From: Acanthaster planci
Taxonomy: Eukaryota > Echinodermata > Asteroidea > Valvatida > Acanthasteridae
NCBI RefSeq assembly: GCF_001949145.1
Contig: NW_019091355.1
Location: 2,279,443-2,343,442 of the forward strand
DNA length: 64,000 nucleotides
Reading direction: 5' to 3'
This document shows positions 59,760 through 64,000 of the stretch, piece by piece; position 1 is the first letter of the stretch; each line of letters begins with the position of its first letter. A program made the position numbers and the translations under genes. The notes under the pieces are model-generated. The model saw only the letters and a list, made by a program, of their open reading frames with translations, was not told the DNA's origin and did not search any database.

Positions 59760-60090
59760 GAAATGGGCCGCCAAACTCTTGCCAAGCTTGGCCAAAATTC
59801 CTACTGCTTTGAAGACTGTTCCAGGACGGTATCTACCTTCGCGCGAAAATACTGATGTTGTGGATGACCCCAAGTCGAAATCCGATCAAAATATCAATTT
59901 GAAGGACTTCTTTCAAAATTCCCAAATGTGGCATGGACCTGAGGCCACTCAATTTACTCGATACGAGCCTGTTTATCAACTTTGCTGCGTATATAAACGT
60001 GTCGGTCAGCTAGCCACGTACAACTCCGAATATAAAGCCACCATTATAGACACACTCCCGAAACATCAATTAATTTACACCTGCTCTTAA
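59760..60090 (+). mobile_element. Possible BEL/Pao-type retrotransposon remnant
   Basis: The open frame contains YLPSRENTDVVDD and, after a spacer, LKDFFQNSQMWHGPEATQF. This resembles the pattern after the RNase H region of BEL/Pao polyproteins (a PADLPSRG-like motif, then a short helix and LWWHGPEWL). The usual NPAD is absent and the flanks are non-coding, so it would be an old fragment. A chance resemblance cannot be excluded. Confidence 0.3.
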
Positions 60091-61098
60091 ACTAATTTCA
60101 GTTGATAATGTGATTTAGTATTCAGACTGAGAAGCGAGATCGGTCTAAAAAGGAACCACATGTGTCAGTTTCTTTACTTTCTACTGTTGACAAATGCTGG
60201 CTCCACCAGTGACACGTGATGTAGTCGATTTCGTGTTCATGACGTCAGCAATTAGGAGGATATAAATTCATTCCAATCTGAAATTATTTCTTATTTCATA
60301 AGTCGCTTCGTTAAGGTTATGCTCAGTTTGAATCCCCCGAAATGACTTGTGTGACAGCTTTTTATATTTTTTTTTTAAAAAAGAGTGACCGCAACAAATG
60401 GGTCCTCAAACTTTCTGAGTTTTGACATTTGTAGCCTGGTAGTTAGGGGAGGTAAATCAGCAGTGTCAAGCTGTCCAATGTCCAATAGAGTCTTCGTGAT
60501 AGTGACTGACTAGCGATTGCATTCTGTTGGTAATTGCTTATACGATTGTCTTAGTTAAGACTCTATATTTGATTGATACTCCCAGTGGCATAAATCTGTG
60601 TTGGTAATGGAGGGGATCGGGAAAGGTGAGGGGATGACATGCCCGGCCATGGAAATTCGAAAAGCGGGGGGGGGGCACTACATACATTAAATAAGGGCAA
60701 TTTTCATGATGGAGATGCAAATCTGTAATGTATATCAAATGCATGCGGAATCTTACGTCAGAATGGTATATTTATAGCTTTTTAAAATTGCTTTTCCTTT
60801 TTGGTGATAATTATTGCAAACTTAGTAGTCGTTGGGAAACCCTGTAAATTCTTCACAATCCACTTAAATTTTTTTTGGCTCCTCACAAAAAGTGGGGAGG
60901 GGGGATGATTCAACAGCTCATCCTCCACCTCAAAAAGTGTGGGGGATATATACCCCCATCCTCCTGGGAATTACGCCGATGGATACTCCACTGTCAACCT
61001 GACGGGAATAAGTTTACCAGTATGTATAGTGAAAGCACCATGCATAAATTACCTTGCTGGAACTTCTTGTGGCTGGCGTGTTGCGATGTTTTTACATA

Positions 61099-61756
61099 GC
61101 CCCCTGGGGTAGCTAGGCTTGAATACAAGGGTAGAATCGTGACCCTGAAGGAATATGCTGAAATGGAACAGAAGTCCGATATTTTAGGGGGGTGGGGCTT
61201 CCACGACAGTACGAAGATTATAGTCTCATTTCAAGAGAGTGGTAATAAAACCATTTGCTCGCAGGAAATGACGGGTGAATCCTCGGGCTATTGCTTCATA
61301 AAAAGAAAAATTGCTAGCGGTCCATCCGTGAGGCCTTGCATAGATGCTGACCCCTGTGCTTATCCAATTCCACCTGTTCCAGACGGGAAATGAACAAGAT
61401 ACTGAATTCTGTTCATTATCCCCACAAAAAAGGTTTCGGCTTTCGACCTTGAAGATTGGACGTCACCAGAGATGTGGACGAGGTGAAACTGGTCTGGCTT
61501 CCTGGAAAGATACGTCGCCAATGGGGAATCATTGCATAAACCGACGACTAAGGACGGTGTGATTGGCACAGCTGAAATCAAATTTCATAAAGCCAAGCAA
61601 AGTGAGAACAAATTGAAGCTCTCCGTTATCCCCTCTGATCACACTTTGGTTGGTTTACAGTGGAATTATGTCACGTCTCAACTGTTTAGTCGAAGTGTCT
61701 CCCGCAGGGCAAAATGTGAGACTTGCAAGCAACATATACCACGAATGACCGACTGA
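61099..61756 (+). CDS. Unrecognised coding-like stretch, frame-broken
   Basis: One frame is open from about 61099 to a TGA at 61393, reading LEYKGRIVTLKEYAEMEQKS and later a Cys-bearing end with CIDADPCAYPIPPVPDGK. After a gap a second frame (61532-61756) reads DGVIGTAEIKFHKAKQSENK and on. Both have balanced, protein-like composition, unlike the AT-rich surroundings. They could be two pieces of one decayed gene or mobile element. No family is recognised and no splice borders were confirmed. Confidence 0.3.
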
Positions 61757-62119
61757 ATGGGCATTGCTCCAATTTGTTGGCTAGGGCGTCAAATTTCCGG
61801 CATCGACCGGCGACAGGCCTTAGTGCTTAGGCAGAACGGCACATTGTATTTTTCTATACCTTTTTATCAGACTCAAAATTTCGATTTCAATATATCTCAT
61901 GTACCAATATGTTAAATAGGAAACGTACCCTATACTGCACGCGAATAAGCTAGGCCTGTACCAACGTTGACAAAACGAGCTCGGTTGTCGTTTCTTTCAA
62001 ATGAAACCAATTCTAAGGCTGCAGATTTGACACTAGAAAGTGGGGAAATCAAAAAGTCTTCAAAACGTTTTTTTTTTGGGGGGGGGGCTAAAAGTAATCA
62101 AGTGAAATAAAACATTAAA

Positions 62120-62215
62120 AAGAAACAAGAAAAGGAGCGGCACCCAGGTTTCCAACCACGGACCTTCTGTGAGTCGTTGTTTTTTAACCACCATTTCAGA
62201 TAAGCCAGATCGCCC
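62120..62215 (-). repeat. Possible tRNA-derived SINE remnant
   Basis: On the minus strand TGGCTTATCTGAAATGG resembles an A-box and, about 45 bases on, GGTTGGAAACC resembles a B-box with one mismatch. The spacing is tRNA-like but arms do not pair well. Weak call. Confidence 0.25.
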
Positions 62216-63685
62216 CTTTTTCTCCCGCCAAACTGTAGATGCCAGATGCGCCACATCAAAGTATAATATGAATGTGTAAATTCATAACAGTTCAACCTTT
62301 ATTTAAGTGTAAACTCATCTTTCGTTCAACAAAGTTCGCTCGTGCCTTCATTTAGTGCCAGATTTGAAGTTATGAGTACTGCGGGGTTTTTTTGGGGGGG
62401 GGTGTTTTCAACTTTTTAACGATCATCACTGCACACACTTCTTATTTACAGAATGAATTTACTACATTTAGCCCTACAAACCCATATGCACATCAAAACT
62501 GTGCATGCGTTTCCTGAAGGCTGAAGGAAGATGGATGAGTGTCATCGGTTCCCAAACATCTTCGAAATCGCACGTAGTCTTTTGACGGTCCATCAGAGCA
62601 ATTTTGTTATAGGGAACTTCAGACACGGATTTAAAAACTACTGGAACCGACGCCAGTGATCCCAGCTGATCTGTGTGGAAACTCCCATTCGAGTGTGACG
62701 GAAAACACTTGCTGCGATCTTTGCGTCGGCTTTAATTACCCTTGAGCCGACGGCTATTCTGTGCAAGAAGTTCGACAAGCACGTAATGAGAGTTAATAAC
62801 CCGTTGGGATACTTACTACGATGCAATCACCCAAGTGTCGCCGGACTACCTTATTGCAGACATCTGTTTGACTGGCTGTAGTGTGGAGCAGTTGTAATCC
62901 GAGCGTTTTATGAGCGGCTTTCCGCGAGGGCTACCGTCATCCCATGCTGCTGCTTCTTCCAGTCAGTGATTTCGTTTCTGCTTCTGCGTCTTGTACGTCT
63001 GCCCACCGCCAGTTGGAGCTCCGCAAAGGTCCACTGTGCATGCCATGGCCAGCCACGGCATCTTAGGACAACATTCCGCCCGTGGCGTGCAGCCGGTTGC
63101 GTTTCAGATCACAACTAAAACGGTAAATACCCAATTAAGGGAAGGCCATGATCCCAGGCCTGTGATAAGATGGGAAAACACCTTCGGCATTGGACACAGT
63201 CTGTAGCTTCTGCTCGTAGGATACCCAAGGTTTGCCTCTTCGCAACTGAGGTGAGTTAGCTAGCGTGAAATTCTCATTATCTCTTCCCTTGATGACATTT
63301 TAGTGCTTCTTGTGTACCTTATTGGCATCGTTGGGAAAACTTCATAGGGGAAATGTATTTCTGGTCTACTCTAATGGAGTAATGGCTTCTCTGCATTAGC
63401 TATGATTTCATATGTACAACACTTTTGAGGAATCTACTTGTGATCTCTTTTCCAGTGCCCGGTTTTTTCCTTCCTAGGCTCTTCTGTCAGTGGTAAAAAT
63501 GGCACTGTATATAAAAAAGAGAAACAAAACTGAACTTCGTAGCTCGATAAATCCATTTGAATTGCATTCGCCAGAGTTCAAAATCAACGTTGGTTTTATT
63601 TAGCTGTTGAGATATAACCTTGCAAAACACCTCAGATTGTGCGTACTAGGGTTGGGATTTTCCTTGCGGTGTAAGGATACGGGGG

Positions 63686-64000
63686 NNNNNNNNNNNNNNN
63701 NNNNNNNNNNNNNNNNNNNNNNNNNNNNNNNNNNNNNNNNNNNNNNNNNNNNNNNNNNNNNNNNNNNNNNNNNNNNNNNNNNNNNNNNNNNNNNNNNNNN
63801 NNNNNNNNNNNNNNNNNNNNNNNNNNNNNNNNNNNNNNNNNNNNNNNNNNNNNNNNNNNNNNNNNNNNNNNNNNNNNNNNNNNNNNNNNNNNNNNNNNNN
63901 NNNNNNNNNNNNNNNNNNNNNNNNNNNNNNNNNNNNNNNNNNNNNNNNNNNNNNNNNNNNNNNNNNNNNNNNNNNNNNNNNNNNNNNNNNNNNNNNNNNN
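63686..64000. other. Assembly gap (N to window end)
   Basis: Run of N from 63686 to the end of the window. Confidence 0.98.

Larger units (their letters stand above)
57168..63685. other. Intergenic region downstream of the acyl-CoA synthetase
   Basis: No complete gene. Contains the poly(A) signal, poly-G/poly-C tracts (about 57766, 60665, 62075, 62390), a possible BEL/Pao remnant (59760-60090) and an unrecognised coding-like stretch (61099-61756). Other ORFs here, including 62991-63206, have no splice context. Confidence 0.5.

Overview
The window is eukaryotic nuclear DNA from a marine invertebrate, most likely a non-vertebrate deuterostome (echinoderm, hemichordate or amphioxus). Short exons lie between 0.2-3 kb introns with GT/AG borders and consistent phases, about 60% of the sequence is non-coding and full of small fold-back repeats, and the gene set (animal PLAT-lipoxygenase, long-chain acyl-CoA synthetase, ependymin-related secreted proteins, apple/PAN protein) is metazoan. 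The palindrome TAGGCCTA occurs at least 11 times where about one is expected, which I associate informally with echinoderm-like genomes; the phylum is not proven. No bacterial operon, rRNA gene or CRISPR array is present. All gene models were spliced by hand and every exon junction listed keeps the reading frame.

Layout: (1) 1-4.7 kb, a double hairpin and two coding-like orphan ORFs. (2) 4.7-7.5 kb, minus strand, a five-exon gene for a 304-aa protein, tentatively a sperm/ciliary microtubule inner protein of the C4orf45/SPMIP2 type. (3) 12.1-18.1 kb, minus strand, a six-exon gene for a secreted protein with an apple domain, a Cys linker, a Link-like domain and an unnamed WQLVFK...W C-terminal module; a TAA interrupts the Link-like exon. 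A Penelope-like retroelement fragment and two palindromic MITEs sit in its introns. (4) 20.3-23.2 kb, plus strand, ependymin-related gene 1 (six exons, 244 aa). (5) 25.4-31.1 kb, minus strand, ependymin-related gene 2 (six exons, 220 aa), tail-to-tail with gene 1 and sharing its first four intron phases; its 3' half appears twice around a single N, which looks like two unmerged haplotypes. (6) 33.1-40.0 kb, minus strand, a complete 13-exon lipoxygenase (657 aa) with all iron ligands. (7) 47.3-57.2 kb, plus strand, a complete 19-exon long-chain acyl-CoA synthetase (677 aa), head-to-head with the lipoxygenase. (8) 57.2-63.7 kb, repeats, a possible BEL/Pao remnant and an unrecognised coding-like stretch, then an assembly gap.

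How the genes work together: lipoxygenase and acyl-CoA synthetase compete for the same free polyunsaturated fatty acids (oxidation to hydroperoxides versus activation to CoA esters), and ependymin-related proteins are secreted proteins with a proposed hydrophobic-ligand fold. A lipid theme is possible, but shared regulation is not shown by the sequence. I found no convincing wholly new system. The most unusual items are the apple/Link-like/orphan-module protein, the diverged ependymin pair, and the MITE with tRNA-like promoter boxes lying exactly at a haplotype breakpoint.
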